Shown: positions 17,482 through 27,174 of the stretch, piece after piece
How the letters are laid out: the number at the start of each line of letters is the position of its first letter
Position numbering within the stretch: the first letter of the stretch is position 1
DNA from: Asticcacaulis sp. YBE204
GTDB taxonomy: Bacteria; Pseudomonadota; Alphaproteobacteria; Caulobacterales; Caulobacteraceae
Assembly (NCBI RefSeq): GCF_000495855.1
Contig: NZ_AWGF01000016.1
Location: 1-64,000 of the forward strand
Direction of reading: 5' to 3'
Length of the DNA: 64,000 nt
The notes under the pieces: model-generated
Told to the model about the DNA's origin: nothing
The model's input: only the letters and a program-made list of their open reading frames with translations
Database searches by the model: none
Program-made: the position numbers and the translations under genes

Positions 17482-18615
17482 ATGTCTCTCTGCGTTCTGG
17501 GTATCGAATCGAGCTGTGACGAAACGGCGGTCTCCGTCGTGCGGCGGGCCGACGACGGCACGGTCGAGGTCCTGTCCTCGGTCATCCATTCTCAGGTCGT
17601 GCAGCACGCGGCTTACGGCGGCGTCGTGCCGGAAATCGCCGCGCGCAGCCACGTCGAGACCATCGACGATCTGGCGCGACTGGCGCTCGCTCAGGCCGCC
17701 GACAAAGGCGTCACCGCCGACGATCTCGATGCCGTGGCGGCGACCGCCGGGCCGGGGCTGATCGGGGGCGTCATGGTCGGACTGTCTTTCGCCAAGGGGT
17801 TTGCCCTGTCGCGCGGTCTGCCGCTGATCGGCGTCAACCACCTCGAAGGCCACGCCTTGTCGGTGCGCCTGACGCACGATGTGACATTCCCGTTCCTGCT
17901 GTTGCTGGTGTCGGGCGGCCATTGTCAGCTTCTGTCGGTCAGGGGCGTCGGCGATTACGAACGGCTGGGCACCACCATCGACGATGCAGCCGGTGAGGCC
18001 TTCGACAAGATCGCCAAGACGCTGGGGCTCGGTTATCCCGGCGGTCCGGCTTTGGAGCGCGCAGCCAAAACGGGCGATGCCGGACGGTTTACGCTGCCGC
18101 GCGCGCTTCTGGGCCGCAAGGACTGCGATTTTTCCTTCTCCGGCCTGAAAACGGCTGCCGCGAAAATCGCCATGAAACAGGTCAAGACGCCTCAGGACCG
18201 CGCCGATCTGTGCGCCTCGGTGCAGGCGGCGATCGCGCGGCAACTGGTCGAACGCTCGGCGCGGGCGATGGTCGATTTCAAACTGGCTAATGATGTCGAT
18301 AAACCGGCTTTTGTCGTCGCGGGCGGCGTGGCTGCCAATCAGACCGTGCGCGCGGAACTGACCGCTCTGGCCGCCAAAAACGGGTTCGCGTTCGTCGCGC
18401 CGCCGCTGGCCTACTGCACCGACAATGCGGCGATGATCGCGCTGGCGGGCCTCGAACACTTCGCCGAAAAGCGACGCGCACCCGATTTCGATGGGGAGGA
18501 TTTCCGCCGTCAGAGCCTGACGACCGTCGCCCGCCCGCGCTGGCCTCTTGACGAGCGCCGCGCGATCAGTGCACCCATACACAAGAATTCGGGACGCAAG
18601 GGAGCCAAGGCTTGA
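17482..18615 (+). CDS. tsaD: tRNA N6-adenosine threonylcarbamoyltransferase
   Basis: The 377-residue TsaD/Kae1 protein transfers the threonylcarbamoyl group to A37 of ANN-decoding tRNAs, together with TsaB, TsaE and TsaC. It opens with the ASKHA phosphate loop [14 protein letters not shown] (residues 7-20), has the metal-binding HLEGH motif (about 114-118), [10 protein letters not shown], and the C-terminal [10 protein letters not shown] and [10 protein letters not shown]. All catalytic motifs are intact and the length is normal (about 340-380). It heads a tight operon: the stop overlaps the gpsA start. Confidence 0.96.
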   Translation: MSLCVLGIESSCDETAVSVVRRADDGTVEVLSSVIHSQVVQHAAYGGVVPEIAARSHVETIDDLARLALAQAADKGVTADDLDAVAATAGPGLIGGVMVGLSFAKGFALSRGLPLIGVNHLEGHALSVRLTHDVTFPFLLLLVSGGHCQLLSVRGVGDYERLGTTIDDAAGEAFDKIAKTLGLGYPGGPALERAAKTGDAGRFTLPRALLGRKDCDFSFSGLKTAAAKIAMKQVKTPQDRADLCASVQAAIARQLVERSARAMVDFKLANDVDKPAFVVAGGVAANQTVRAELTALAAKNGFAFVAPPLAYCTDNAAMIALAGLEHFAEKRRAPDFDGEDFRRQSLTTVARPRWPLDERRAISAPIHKNSGRKGAKA

Positions 18616-19628
18616 CCCAGTTTCAGGAAGCGCAGCCTTTTCAAAAGGTCGGCGTCATCGGCGCGGGCGCGTGGGGCACGGCTTTGGCGGCTGTGGCGGC
18701 GCGCGCGGGACGCGAGGTGCTGCTGCAATGCCGTGAGCCGGAGGTCGCCGAATCGATCAACAGCCGCCACCTGAACCACCTCTATCTGCCGAATATCGAA
18801 CTGGCGCCGGGATTGAAGGCGACGGCGGATCTCGCCGATCTGGCCGACTGCGATCTGATCCTCGCCGTGCCCCCGGCGCAGCATATGCGCGCGACCTTAA
18901 AGGCCTTTGCGCCCTACGTCGCCGACGGCTTGCCGATCGTCCTGTGCGCCAAGGGCGTCGAGCGCGGCTCCGACTGCCTGATGAACGAGGTGCTGGCCGC
19001 GACCCTGCCGCAGGCTCGCGCGGCGGTCCTGTCCGGGCCGTCGTTCGCCGCCGAGGTGGCGCGCGGCCTGCCGACGGCGGTGACCCTGGCGTGCAAGGAC
19101 GACGATCTGGGCGCGCGTATTCTGAAGACCATAGCGACGACGACGTTCCGACCCTATCTGATCGACGACATGATCGGGGCGGAGGCGGGTGGCGCGCTGA
19201 AAAACGTGCTGGCCATCGCGGCGGGCATCTCCGAAGGCAAGGGTCTGGGGCGCTCGGCCCACGCGGCCCTGATCACGCGCGGTTTCGCCGAAATGACGCG
19301 TCTGGCCGTGGCGCTGGGGGCCGAGGCCGAGACCATGGGCGGCCTGTGCGGCATGGGCGATCTGGTCCTGTCGTGCTCGTCGCCGCAATCGCGCAATATG
19401 AGCGTCGGTCTGGCGCTGGGGGGCGGCAAGACTCTGGCCGAGGCGCTGGAAGGCAAGATATCCGTCGCCGAAGGCGTCGAGTCCGCCCCCGCCGTCAAGC
19501 ATCTGGGGGAAAAGCAGGGCGTCGAACTGCCGATTTGCAATATGGTGGCAACGATCCTGTCGGGTGAGGCCAGCGTCGATGAAGCCATCGGCGAACTGAT
19601 GTCGCGCCCGCTGAAGACGGAACGGTGA
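18612..19628 (+). CDS. gpsA: Glycerol-3-phosphate dehydrogenase [NAD(P)+]
   Basis: A 338-residue cytoplasmic enzyme that makes sn-glycerol-3-phosphate from dihydroxyacetone phosphate for phospholipid synthesis. The Rossmann motif [13 protein letters not shown] is at about 14-26, the [11 protein letters not shown] stretch follows, and the catalytic lysine region [18 protein letters not shown] lies at about 190-208. It starts with TTG at 18612, overlapping the tsaD stop as TTGA; no better start is available. The stop overlaps the next gene as GTGA. Confidence 0.95.
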   Translation: MTQFQEAQPFQKVGVIGAGAWGTALAAVAARAGREVLLQCREPEVAESINSRHLNHLYLPNIELAPGLKATADLADLADCDLILAVPPAQHMRATLKAFAPYVADGLPIVLCAKGVERGSDCLMNEVLAATLPQARAAVLSGPSFAAEVARGLPTAVTLACKDDDLGARILKTIATTTFRPYLIDDMIGAEAGGALKNVLAIAAGISEGKGLGRSAHAALITRGFAEMTRLAVALGAEAETMGGLCGMGDLVLSCSSPQSRNMSVGLALGGGKTLAEALEGKISVAEGVESAPAVKHLGEKQGVELPICNMVATILSGEASVDEAIGELMSRPLKTER

Positions 19629-19960
19629 GACCGCCTCCCGGCACCGTCGTCTGTCGCTGGGCCGATCTGCAAACGACCGGCACAGTCCTTTATCGCGTCG
19701 AGGGGTTCGAAGGCTTCGTCATCCTCGACGACTATCTGCCGCGCGGCTATGTCGATGCCTGCCCGCACAATGGCATGCCCTTGGGCGGCGATCAGGAAGA
19801 GACCGATTATCAGACCCGCGAACAGGACGTCATCATCTGCCGCTGGCACGGGGCGTCGTTTCTGAAAGACTCCGGCGAATGTATCGGCGGCCCTTGCGCG
19901 GGCGACCATCTGGAACCGTGGCCGGTCGAGCGGCGCGGCGACGAGGTGGTGACGGTTTAA
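19625..19960 (+). CDS. Rieske [2Fe-2S] protein
   Basis: This 111-residue protein is one Rieske domain, with cluster ligands in CPHNGMPL (Cys/His, about 49-51) and CRWHGASF (Cys/His, about 76-79), the canonical C-x-H and C-x2-H pairs. There is no signal peptide or membrane anchor, so it is a soluble ferredoxin of the dioxygenase/NirD type. It starts with GTG at 19625, overlapping gpsA's stop. No oxygenase or reductase partner is encoded beside it, so its electron acceptor is unknown. It may be held in this operon only by co-transcription. Confidence 0.88.
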   Translation: MRPPPGTVVCRWADLQTTGTVLYRVEGFEGFVILDDYLPRGYVDACPHNGMPLGGDQEETDYQTREQDVIICRWHGASFLKDSGECIGGPCAGDHLEPWPVERRGDEVVTV

Positions 19961-20004
19961 GCGTATTCCGAAAAGTGCGCAGCGGTTTTTGGAATCAAAT
20001 GCGC
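19961..20004. repeat. ~45-base palindromic element (repeat family 2)
   Basis: The sequence begins gcgtattccgaaaagtg, continues with cagcggtttttgga and ends atgcgc, giving outer arms gcg(t)at / at(g)cgc and inner arms ttcc / ggaa. Relatives lie at 32689, 35429 and 45906. It occupies most of the gap between two convergent genes. Confidence 0.7.
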
Positions 20005-20012
20005 GACAACCT

Positions 20013-20789
20013 TTAAGGCCGCACCTCGTTACTGAACTTTTCGACATCCTTCAACAAGGCCGGGACCGCCGCGTCGATGATCTCCTGACCCAGCGCAATC
20101 GTGGCCAGTGACGAATCCGCGCCGATGCGGCCGTCGGCAAAGCGCGCACGGTAATCGAGCGCATCGCGGATCGGGCCGTTCGGTGCAATCTTGGGCTCCA
20201 TCGGCACATCGCGCACGGCGTCGGGATAGGCGGCGTAGGTGACGGCGATCTCGGACGGCGTGGCGTGGCTGCCGTGACCGACGGGGAACTGCCGCGCGCA
20301 CAAAGACGCAATGCCCGGCAGATCCCACCAGTTGGTCAGTTTCAGCGCGAACGGGCAGCGAATACCCTTATAGGACCATTGGCTGTAGATTTCCGAGAAC
20401 GCCGCTTCGATCGAGGCGACATTGCCGCCGTGGCCGTTGAGGAAATAGATGTGCTGAAAGCCATGCCGCCCCAGCGACTTCACCCAGTCCTCGATGGCGG
20501 CCATAAAGGTCGACGGGCGCAAGGAAATCGTGCCGGAAAAGGCGAGATGGTGCTGGGCCATGCCGATATTGAACGTCGGCGCGACCAGAATATTGCCCTG
20601 CTTTTCCGCCGCGTGGGCGATGATTTCCGGGCACAGCCAGTCGGTGCCGAGCAGGCCCATCGGGCCGTGCTGCTCGTTGGAGCCGATGGGGATGATGACG
20701 GTCTTCGAGGTCTTCAGGAAGGCGTCGATTTCGGGCCAGGTCGAGTGGGCGAGCAGCATGGGAACCTCGGTATCTTTTGTAACCGTCAT
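20013..20789 (-). CDS. Creatininase-family amidohydrolase
   Basis: A 258-residue metal-dependent hydrolase of the creatinine amidohydrolase fold. The metal-binding set is visible: [18 protein letters not shown] (Glu, His, Asp; about 37-54), a His in [18 protein letters not shown] (about 119-127) and a later acidic region. Relatives hydrolyse creatinine, FAPy pyrimidines or mycofactocin precursors; the substrate cannot be predicted here. Active-site motifs are intact. It is divergent from the acetyl-CoA synthetase gene, and no purine or creatinine pathway genes are nearby. Confidence 0.85.
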   Translation of the reverse strand: MTVTKDTEVPMLLAHSTWPEIDAFLKTSKTVIIPIGSNEQHGPMGLLGTDWLCPEIIAHAAEKQGNILVAPTFNIGMAQHHLAFSGTISLRPSTFMAAIEDWVKSLGRHGFQHIYFLNGHGGNVASIEAAFSEIYSQWSYKGIRCPFALKLTNWWDLPGIASLCARQFPVGHGSHATPSEIAVTYAAYPDAVRDVPMEPKIAPNGPIRDALDYRARFADGRIGADSSLATIALGQEIIDAAVPALLKDVEKFSNEVRP

Positions 20790-20903
20790 TTAGGCCTTTC
20801 CCGCTGCTTTGACCACGTTTTTTTGAAGCGTGCGCCCTCGACACCGGGGGAGGGCAGTGCTTATCTCAAGGTAAGTTTTAAGAATAAAATACCGAGGACG
20901 CTC

Positions 20904-22835
20904 ATGACCGATACGACGCTTTTTCCTGTACCCGACGACTTTGCCCGCGCCGAAACGGTGACGGCGGCGCAGCTTCAGGCTCAGCGCGATCTGGTCAAAA
21001 GCAACCCCGACGCCCATTGGCGCACGCTTGGTGAAGCGCTCGACTGGACGACGCCGTTCACGCAGGTCAAGGACGTGTCGTTCAACCGCGAAGATTTCCG
21101 CATCCGCTGGTTTCACGACGGCAAGCTGAACGTCGCGGCCAATTGCATCGACCGCCACCTGCCGGAAAAAGCCGACCACACGGCCTTCATCTTCGAGGGC
21201 GACGAGCCGGGTACATCGTACAAAATCACCTATGTGCAACTCGCCGAAGCGGTCGGCAAGCGCGCCAATCTGCTGAAAAAATACGGCGTGAAGAAGGGCG
21301 ATCGCGTCACCATCTATATGCCTATGGTGCCGGAAGCGGCCTATTTCATGCTCGCCTGCGCCCGCATCGGCGCGGTCCACAGCGTCGTCTTCGGGGGTTT
21401 TTCACCCGACAGTCTGGCCGGACGCATCCTCGATTGCCAGTCGCAATATCTGATCACCACCATCGAAGGCCGACGTGGTGGTAAGGCCATTCCGCTCAAG
21501 GCCAATGCCGATCTGGCGCTCTTGCAGTGCCCGGATGTGAAGACGGTATTCGTCACCGGCGAGGGCTGCTCGATCAACCGCGAAGGCCGCGATGTCTGCG
21601 TCGAGACGGAACTCGATGCCTTGAGCGCCGAGTGTCCCGCGGAACCGATGAACGCCGAAGACCCGCTGTTCATCCTCTATACGTCGGGCTCGACCGGCAA
21701 GCCCAAGGGCGTCCTGCACACCACCGGCGGCTATCTGGCGTGGGCCGCCTATACGTTCAAGACCGTGTTCGACTGGCAAGACGGTGATGTCTATTGGTGT
21801 ACCGCCGATGTCGGCTGGGTGACGGGCCACTCCTACGTCGTCTATGGGCCGCTGGCCAATGCGGCGACTTCACTGATCTTCGAGGGTGTGCCGAACTACC
21901 CGACCAACAGCCGCTTCTGGGAGGTCATCGACAAACATCAGGTGACGACCTTCTACACCGCGCCGACGGCCATTCGCGCTCTGATGCGCGACGGCGACGA
22001 ACCCGTTTTGAAAACCTCGCGTCAGTCGTTGCGCCTGCTCGGCAGCGTCGGTGAGCCAATCAATCCCGAAGCGTGGCTGTGGTATCACCGCGTCGTCGGC
22101 AACGGGCAATGCCCGATCGTCGATACGTGGTGGCAAACCGAGACCGGCGGCCATCTGATCACCCCAGTGCCGGGGGCGACGGCGCTCAAACCGGGGTCGG
22201 CGACCTTCCCGCTGCCCGGTGTCGAGGCCTGTCTGGTCGATGCCGAGGGCAAGGTGCTGACCGGCGCAACCGAAGGCAATCTCTGTCTTTGCGACTCGTG
22301 GCCGGGGCAGATGCGCTCGATCTTCGGTGACCATCAGCGCTTCATCGAGACCTATTTTTCGACCTATCCGGGGATGTATTTCACCGGCGACGGCGCGCGG
22401 CGCGACGAGGACGGCTATTACTGGATCACGGGCCGCGTCGACGACGTGCTGAACGTGTCGGGCCACCGTCTGGGCACGGCCGAGGTCGAAAGCGCGCTGG
22501 TCGCCCATAGCGCCGTCGCCGAAGCCGCCGTGGTCGGTTTCCCGCACGATATCAAGGGGCAGGGGATCTATTGCTACGTGACGCTGGTCAAGGGCGTGGA
22601 ACCAACCGACGCGCTGAAAACCGAGCTGCGCAACTGGGTCAGACGCGAAATCGGCCCGATTGCGTCGCCGGATGTCATTCAATGGGCACCGGGTCTGCCA
22701 AAGACGCGTTCGGGCAAGATCATGCGCCGTATTCTGCGCAAGATTGCCGAAGGTGCGCCCGATCAACTGGGGGATATCTCGACCCTGGCCGATCCGTCGG
22801 TGGTCGCCGATCTGGTCAAGGGCGCGGGGCTTTAA
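20904..22835 (+). CDS. acsA: Acetyl-coenzyme A synthetase
   Basis: The 643-residue AMP-forming ligase activates acetate to acetyl-CoA through acetyl-AMP. It has the P-loop-like [19 protein letters not shown] (about 257-275), the WQTETGG motif, the hinge segment [18 protein letters not shown], and the regulatory lysine in [11 protein letters not shown] (about residue 602), which protein acetylation would silence. I chose the ATG at 20904 ([13 protein letters not shown]), the usual family start and length; an in-frame extension back to 20265 runs antisense through the creatininase gene and is rejected. It probably works with ActP (2280-3941) in acetate use. Confidence 0.96.
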   Translation: MTDTTLFPVPDDFARAETVTAAQLQAQRDLVKSNPDAHWRTLGEALDWTTPFTQVKDVSFNREDFRIRWFHDGKLNVAANCIDRHLPEKADHTAFIFEGDEPGTSYKITYVQLAEAVGKRANLLKKYGVKKGDRVTIYMPMVPEAAYFMLACARIGAVHSVVFGGFSPDSLAGRILDCQSQYLITTIEGRRGGKAIPLKANADLALLQCPDVKTVFVTGEGCSINREGRDVCVETELDALSAECPAEPMNAEDPLFILYTSGSTGKPKGVLHTTGGYLAWAAYTFKTVFDWQDGDVYWCTADVGWVTGHSYVVYGPLANAATSLIFEGVPNYPTNSRFWEVIDKHQVTTFYTAPTAIRALMRDGDEPVLKTSRQSLRLLGSVGEPINPEAWLWYHRVVGNGQCPIVDTWWQTETGGHLITPVPGATALKPGSATFPLPGVEACLVDAEGKVLTGATEGNLCLCDSWPGQMRSIFGDHQRFIETYFSTYPGMYFTGDGARRDEDGYYWITGRVDDVLNVSGHRLGTAEVESALVAHSAVAEAAVVGFPHDIKGQGIYCYVTLVKGVEPTDALKTELRNWVRREIGPIASPDVIQWAPGLPKTRSGKIMRRILRKIAEGAPDQLGDISTLADPSVVADLVKGAGL

Positions 22836-22836
22836 C

Positions 22837-22869
22837 AAAAAAGCCCGGTCGGTTGACCGGGCTTTTTTA
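22837..22869. terminator. Terminator of acsA (bidirectional)
   Basis: A stem aagcccggtc / gaccgggctt with a ggtt loop is flanked by A and T runs, so it works on both strands. It lies directly after the acsA stop and before the convergent hemerythrin gene. Confidence 0.92.
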
Positions 22870-22879
22870 TCAATACGCT

Positions 22880-23329
22880 TTAAGCATCCGCCATCATTTC
22901 GCGCTTGAGCGCGTCCATGTCCTTGGCCAGTTGGCGCGCCTGAGCGGCATCGAAATAGCCCTTGGCCTTTTCGAATAGTGTGCCTTCCTCTTCCTCGAAG
23001 TGGTGGGCGCAGGCGTGTTTAAGTTCGCCGAAATGGATCATCCACTGATCGCTGGACGGCGAGGCGGCTGAAATCTGCTTGAGGAAGCCTTCGATCTCGT
23101 CGTGTTCTTCGGTCGTGTGATCGAGCTTTTTTTCGACCGCCTTCGACCGTGTCGCCTTGTCCATCGCCGCATAGAGGCTTTGCTCTTCGGCCTTGGCGTG
23201 GATGATCAACTCGGCCTTGAGCGTACGGAAGACGTCGAGACGCTTGGCGGTCGTGCGGGCCTTTTCGACCTGCTCCATCAGGTCCTCAAAGCGACGGTGG
23301 TCCTTCTTGATATAGCCGTAGATATCCAT
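22880..23329 (-). CDS. Hemerythrin HHE-domain protein
   Basis: A 149-residue four-helix-bundle protein with the diiron ligand pattern: DHRRFEDLM (His, about 11), IIHAKAEEQSLY (His and Glu, about 44-48), HTTEEHDEIE (His, about 71-76) and HHFEEEEGTLF (about 113-120). Bacterial HHE proteins bind O2 or NO or repair iron-sulfur clusters; the specific role is not visible. It is a single-gene unit convergent with acsA. The ATG at 23329 follows GAGGAGC at good spacing. Confidence 0.92.
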   Translation of the reverse strand: MDIYGYIKKDHRRFEDLMEQVEKARTTAKRLDVFRTLKAELIIHAKAEEQSLYAAMDKATRSKAVEKKLDHTTEEHDEIEGFLKQISAASPSSDQWMIHFGELKHACAHHFEEEEGTLFEKAKGYFDAAQARQLAKDMDALKREMMADA

Positions 23330-23496
23330 GGGAAGCTCCTCGGGGTACTTTGTGATTGGATATTCACCATCTCCGAGCCCGCATAAGGTTGATATGGCGC
23401 ACCCTGAGCCCCTGTGTAAGCGGTAAATAAGCCGACCCCGAATGCCTGTCGCAACGCCTCAGGATTGCCATGAGATGGCAACGCCTGTACAAGATG

Positions 23497-23520
23497 GCAT
23501 GTTTCAATGTTGAAACATGC
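23497..23520. promoter_or_regulatory. Perfect 24-base palindrome, candidate operator
   Basis: Arms gcatgtttcaa and ttgaaacatgc are perfect reverse complements with a two-base centre. There is no T run, so it is unlikely to be a terminator; symmetry and size suit a dimeric repressor such as a TetR or LacI type. It lies between divergent hemerythrin and lipoprotein genes (about 170 and 70 bases from their starts), and could control either. Confidence 0.5.
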
Positions 23521-23589
23521 CGGACGGTCGGTCGTCCGGAGGTGTCGAGGGGGTTGCCGCCGTAGCGCGGTCAAAAGGGGGAAGTTATA

Positions 23590-24885
23590 ATGCATGGATA
23601 TCTGCGCAAGGCCTTGATTCTGGCCGCCATTCCGTTCGCGGTCGTCATGGTGCATGGCTGCGGTGGAGGCGGCGGCGGGTCGTCGAGTGGGGGCGGGTCG
23701 TCCTCAACCTCGTCGTCGTCTTCGTCCTCCAGCTACGCTGCGGGAACGGTCGTCACGGTCAACACACGCACGGGGGGATTCCGCGGCGATACCGTTGTTA
23801 CCGGATTGAAGGGGGGCAACTATGTCGTCGCCTGGACCGATCGCGCCGTCGTGGCGGGTACGCCGGATACCGCCGGATCAGCTATCCTGTTGCGCATCAT
23901 CTCCCCGGCGGGCGCGGCGGTGACAACGGAGCTGACCGCCAACACCACGACCGCCGGCGATCAGAGCCGACCCGCCATACTGGCGTTGGAGAACGGTGGA
24001 TTCGTCGTGGCCTGGGAAGACGCCAGCACAACGTCGCGCGCCATTCGGGCGCAGCTTTTCGATGTCAATGGCGCGAAGTCGGGCGCGGAATTCAAGGTGA
24101 ATACCACAACGGTGGCCGACGGTCTCACCAGTCAGATCATACCGGTCAGTGGTGGCTTCATGGTGGTTTACCGTGACCGGGCGCAGGACCTGATGGCGGT
24201 GACGACCCGTGACGGGGTGAGGGCGCAAATCTATACCAACTCGGGTGCCGTGGTGGGTTCCGAACTGCTGCTCAAGAGTTTCCCGACGGGCTTTATCGGC
24301 GGGACAATACCCTCCTATATGGCCGTTGGCCTCACCGACGGCACCTTCGTCGGGGTTTATGACGACAACGCCATTCCCAACACCTCCGGCATTCTCAAGG
24401 CGTCGGTGCAGCGTTACAGCGCTCTGGGCGGCACGTCGGGCGCACCCATCGCTTTGGCGGGCGGTCTGGAGGCCTTCGGCGCCAGTCTGCTGCCGTTGGA
24501 AAATGCAAGGTTTGTCGCCCAGTGGACACTGTCGGGACCGTCGGCCTATAATTTGCGCAGTCAGGCCTATGCCAGTGACGGCTCGACCTATGGTGCAACT
24601 GTCAGCGTGACCAACAGCACCACCGTCAGCGCCAGTTATCGCGGTGGCGTGGGCCTGACGGGCGGTAATTACGTCCTGTTGTACGAGGTCAATAACCGGT
24701 TGGCGGGGCAGATTATTACGCCTGAGGGCACGAAGTATATGGCGGAGTTCGAGGCCATGTCGGGCGTGTCGCTCGATGCCGTATCCATCGGCGCGTCGCC
24801 GAACGGCTTTGCGGTGACCTGGGCTGACAATAGCGGTACGGGGCCTAACAAGCCGATCTTCCTGCGCATCTATACCCGTCAGTAA
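23590..24885 (+). CDS. Lipoprotein with seven repeats, predicted beta-propeller
   Basis: This 431-residue protein has a lipoprotein signal ending in VHGC (Cys 24), followed by a pure Gly/Ser tether (25-48) that would extend it from the membrane. The body contains seven copies of a short motif, spaced 50-60 residues: GGNYVVAWTD (~76), NGGFVVAWED (~136), GGFMVVYRD (~188), DGTFVGVYDD (~250), NARFVAQW (~305), GGNYVLLYE (~358) and NGFAVTWAD (~404). Seven units of this length suggest a seven-bladed beta-propeller. I recognise no enzyme motifs, so a binding or structural role at the cell surface is inferred. Its stop overlaps the convergent glycosylase by seven bases. Confidence 0.75.
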   Translation: MHGYLRKALILAAIPFAVVMVHGCGGGGGGSSSGGGSSSTSSSSSSSSYAAGTVVTVNTRTGGFRGDTVVTGLKGGNYVVAWTDRAVVAGTPDTAGSAILLRIISPAGAAVTTELTANTTTAGDQSRPAILALENGGFVVAWEDASTTSRAIRAQLFDVNGAKSGAEFKVNTTTVADGLTSQIIPVSGGFMVVYRDRAQDLMAVTTRDGVRAQIYTNSGAVVGSELLLKSFPTGFIGGTIPSYMAVGLTDGTFVGVYDDNAIPNTSGILKASVQRYSALGGTSGAPIALAGGLEAFGASLLPLENARFVAQWTLSGPSAYNLRSQAYASDGSTYGATVSVTNSTTVSASYRGGVGLTGGNYVLLYEVNNRLAGQIITPEGTKYMAEFEAMSGVSLDAVSIGASPNGFAVTWADNSGTGPNKPIFLRIYTRQ

Positions 24886-25526
24886 AACGTCCGGCTCAGT
24901 TCGCCCCGCTTGACGGCGCTGTACCAGCCCCACAGGGCATGGGCGGCGACCGAACGGTAGGGCGACCAGACCTCGGCGCGCGCCTTGCAATAGGCTTCGT
25001 CAGGCCGCGCCTCAAGGCCGTCGAGCCAGCCGACGGCTTCGCGCAGCGCGATGTCGCCGGTGGGAAACACATCGAGACGGCCTTCGCAGAACATCAGATA
25101 AACCTCCGCCGTCCAGCGCCCGATCCCTTTGAGCGTCGTCAGATGCGTGATGGCGGCCTCCGGATCGAGGCCGGGCAGGCGGTCGAAATCGACGCTGCGG
25201 TCGTGGACGGCCTCGGCGAGGATGCGGGCATATCTGGCCTTGGGCCGCGACAGGCCGTGCCCGCGCAGGGCGTCGTCGGTCTGGGCCAGCAGGTTGGCGG
25301 GCAGAACCTCGATCAGCCCCAGACGCACCTTTTGCCAGATGGAATCGGCGGCCTTGACCGACAATTGCTGCTCGACGATCAGGCGCAGCAGGCCCTCGAA
25401 CCCGCCGGCGCGGTGGCGGAAATTGAGATCGCCGACCGCGGCGAACAGGGGCTTGAGCTTCGGATCGGCCTCGGACAGCGCCGTCATATGGGCGCGTTCC
25501 AAAGGCACAAGGTCGCCGGGGATCAT
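24879..25526 (-). CDS. DNA-3-methyladenine glycosylase II (HhH-GPD)
   Basis: A 215-residue AlkA-type glycosylase that excises alkylated purines in base-excision repair. The helix-hairpin-helix is LTTLKGIGRWTAEVYLMF (about 130-147), followed by the catalytic aspartate in FPTGDIALREAVGWL (about 156). It lacks the N-terminal AlkA domain and the iron-sulfur cluster of Nth/MutY, so it is the short form usual in alphaproteobacteria. A cytosolic monomer is expected. There is no operon partner; the gene is followed by an overlap with the convergent lipoprotein gene. Confidence 0.9.
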   Translation of the reverse strand: MIPGDLVPLERAHMTALSEADPKLKPLFAAVGDLNFRHRAGGFEGLLRLIVEQQLSVKAADSIWQKVRLGLIEVLPANLLAQTDDALRGHGLSRPKARYARILAEAVHDRSVDFDRLPGLDPEAAITHLTTLKGIGRWTAEVYLMFCEGRLDVFPTGDIALREAVGWLDGLEARPDEAYCKARAEVWSPYRSVAAHALWGWYSAVKRGELSRTFY

Positions 25527-25600
25527 TGGGAGAACTCCGCAAAAGGGCGGTCAGACTTACACGCGCGTCGCGCCCTGTCACCTCCCGTTTCTTGCCGCCA

Positions 25601-25776
25601 TATTATACCTCCCTGGCTATGCCGGGGAGGGGACCGCACGAGCCGACGAAGTCGGTGAGATGTGGTGGTGGGGGTTCTTGCTTACTTGCTACAGTGGGCA
25701 TTGAACCTCCGTAAGGCCCCCACCACCCCGCCTTTCAGGCGCGGTCCCCCTCCCCACGTAGTGGGGAGGTATAATA
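25601..25776. repeat. ~176-base MITE-like palindromic element, copy A
   Basis: Terminal inverted repeats tattatacctccc / gggaggtataata bound the element. Inside are ggaccgcac, a ggtggtgggggttcttgctt stretch with cttacttg, gcattgaacctccg, and ccccaccacc. The same interior words occur, reverse-complemented, in the element at 49113-49294. There is no open reading frame of note. It fills the gap between the glycosylase and the degenerate protease gene. Confidence 0.8.
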
Positions 25777-25779
25777 CAA

Positions 25780-26607
25780 TCAGCTCTGGATACAGCCCAC
25801 CTGAGCCACGCGGTATTCGCGGCGCAGCGTATCCGATACGACGCCGTAATTGCGGCGGGTCAGCAGGTCTTCGTGCTCGAAATCGTATTTGCGCGACGGC
25901 GTGGTGCCGATCTTCGCCACGGTTTCCGGCGTCGAGGAATAGATGCGCCCCCGGCGCGGATTGGTCTTGAGCGTGATCCCGATGACCTGCGACTGCGCGT
26001 TCAGCGTCGGGCCGCCGATCAATTGGTTCAGGCTGCCGGGAATTTGCGCCGTATGCCCGGCTTCGGCCCAGGCCAGCACGGTTTCGGGCTTCTGGAAGCG
26101 TTTGCCGGTCCTGAGTTTCGTCTTGCCGATCAGGCGGCCCGTCGCCTCGCCGACCTGCCCGTGCGGATAGCCCGGCATGAAGCCGCGCATCCCCGGCTTG
26201 ATCGTCGCCGGGTCGGCAAAGGGCAGGGGCCGGGCGCCGCTGTCGGTCACCGCCAGCACGTAGTTGTCGAGGCTGCGTTTATACTGGACGCGGATGCGCA
26301 CCCCCAGATTGCCGCCGACATTGAGGAAGGGGTAACGGCAGTTGCGGATACTTTCGCGCGACAGCACCCACTCGCCGGATTTGGAGACCGAAAAGGCCGT
26401 GCCGCGGTATTCGATCTTGTTCATCAGCGGCAGGGTGATGATTTCGGCGTGGGAAAACGGCGTATAGGCGGCAAACAGCGCCATTTCGCCTTCGCCCGGC
26501 GGCGGCGGGGCGGGCGGCGACATCGACTTGTCGCCCCAGCGGCCCGGTATGACGACCAGAAGCGCCACCGCCGTGCCATATACCATCCAGTCGGGCAGGA
26601 GTGTCAT
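25780..26607 (-). CDS. Trypsin-fold protein with lost catalytic residues (pseudoprotease)
   Basis: The 275-residue protein has one N-terminal hydrophobic anchor (about 6-22), a Pro-rich linker, then a domain resembling an S1/HtrA serine protease. GTAFSVSKSGEWVLSRESI (about 69-87) aligns with the GxGFxxxxxGxxLTNxHV block, but the catalytic His position is not His. LNQLIGGPTLNAQSQVIGI aligns with the GNSGGPLLDxxGxVIGI block, but the nucleophile Ser is replaced by Ile. It therefore looks like an inactive, membrane-anchored relative acting by binding. It follows a DUF350 gene by 15 bases, probably co-transcribed. The fold is inferred from motif spacing only. Confidence 0.55.
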   Translation of the reverse strand: MTLLPDWMVYGTAVALLVVIPGRWGDKSMSPPAPPPPGEGEMALFAAYTPFSHAEIITLPLMNKIEYRGTAFSVSKSGEWVLSRESIRNCRYPFLNVGGNLGVRIRVQYKRSLDNYVLAVTDSGARPLPFADPATIKPGMRGFMPGYPHGQVGEATGRLIGKTKLRTGKRFQKPETVLAWAEAGHTAQIPGSLNQLIGGPTLNAQSQVIGITLKTNPRRGRIYSSTPETVAKIGTTPSRKYDFEHEDLLTRRNYGVVSDTLRREYRVAQVGCIQS

Positions 26608-26622
26608 CTTAAACCTCTATGC

Positions 26623-27084
26623 CTAGCCGGCGGAGACGGCGGAGGCGAGGATCAGGGCGGCGGCCAGCTTGGCGGCGACCAGAAGGACGGCGGCGGAGAC
26701 CTCGCCCTCATTGATGCGCGACGGCAGGCCGGTCAGCAGGAAGTCGACCATGCGGAAGACGAACAACTGCAACAGAACGGTCGCACCGCCCCAGATTAGG
26801 ATTTCCCGCACGGTGTCCGATGCCGACATCGACGCCGCCAGCGGCACGGCCAGGCCGATGATCACCCCGCCATAGGCGACGGCGGCGGCGGAATTGCCGT
26901 CGCGGATCTGCTGGATTTCCTTGTACGGCGTCAGGATCGAATAGAGGGTCGCCCCGATGACCAGCATCAGCAGCGTCACACCGGCGTGCAACAGGGTGAC
27001 GGGGAAACCGGCAGCGAAGGCCTGAATTTCCGGCCGCAGCACTTCGGGGGTGAGGAAATCGAGATTGAGAAAGTCGGGTATCAT
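26623..27084 (-). CDS. DUF350 family membrane protein
   Basis: A 153-residue inner-membrane protein with four predicted helices (about 26-48, 70-90, 98-115, 130-150). The loop LTPYKEIQQIRDGNSAAAVAYGGVIIG (about 52-78) is the DUF350/YjfL signature. The function of DUF350 proteins is unknown. It is the upstream partner of the trypsin-fold pseudoprotease, 15 bases apart, so the pair may form one envelope module. Confidence 0.85.
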   Translation of the reverse strand: MIPDFLNLDFLTPEVLRPEIQAFAAGFPVTLLHAGVTLLMLVIGATLYSILTPYKEIQQIRDGNSAAAVAYGGVIIGLAVPLAASMSASDTVREILIWGGATVLLQLFVFRMVDFLLTGLPSRINEGEVSAAVLLVAAKLAAALILASAVSAG

Positions 27085-27174
27085 GACGCTTAAGCCCCCA
27101 AATACGCCCGCGGTCCCGCGCGGACGACAAGTATTGGCTTAAGCGCAGTGCAATATCAAGGCCGTAATCCGCGC

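Noticed and set aside
17359-18582. A 407-codon frame antisense to tsaD
   Set aside because: No recognisable domain; sense-strand tsaD has all catalytic motifs.
20265-20903. A long N-terminal extension of acetyl-CoA synthetase
   Set aside because: The extension runs antisense over the creatininase-family gene; the normal family start is the ATG at 20904.
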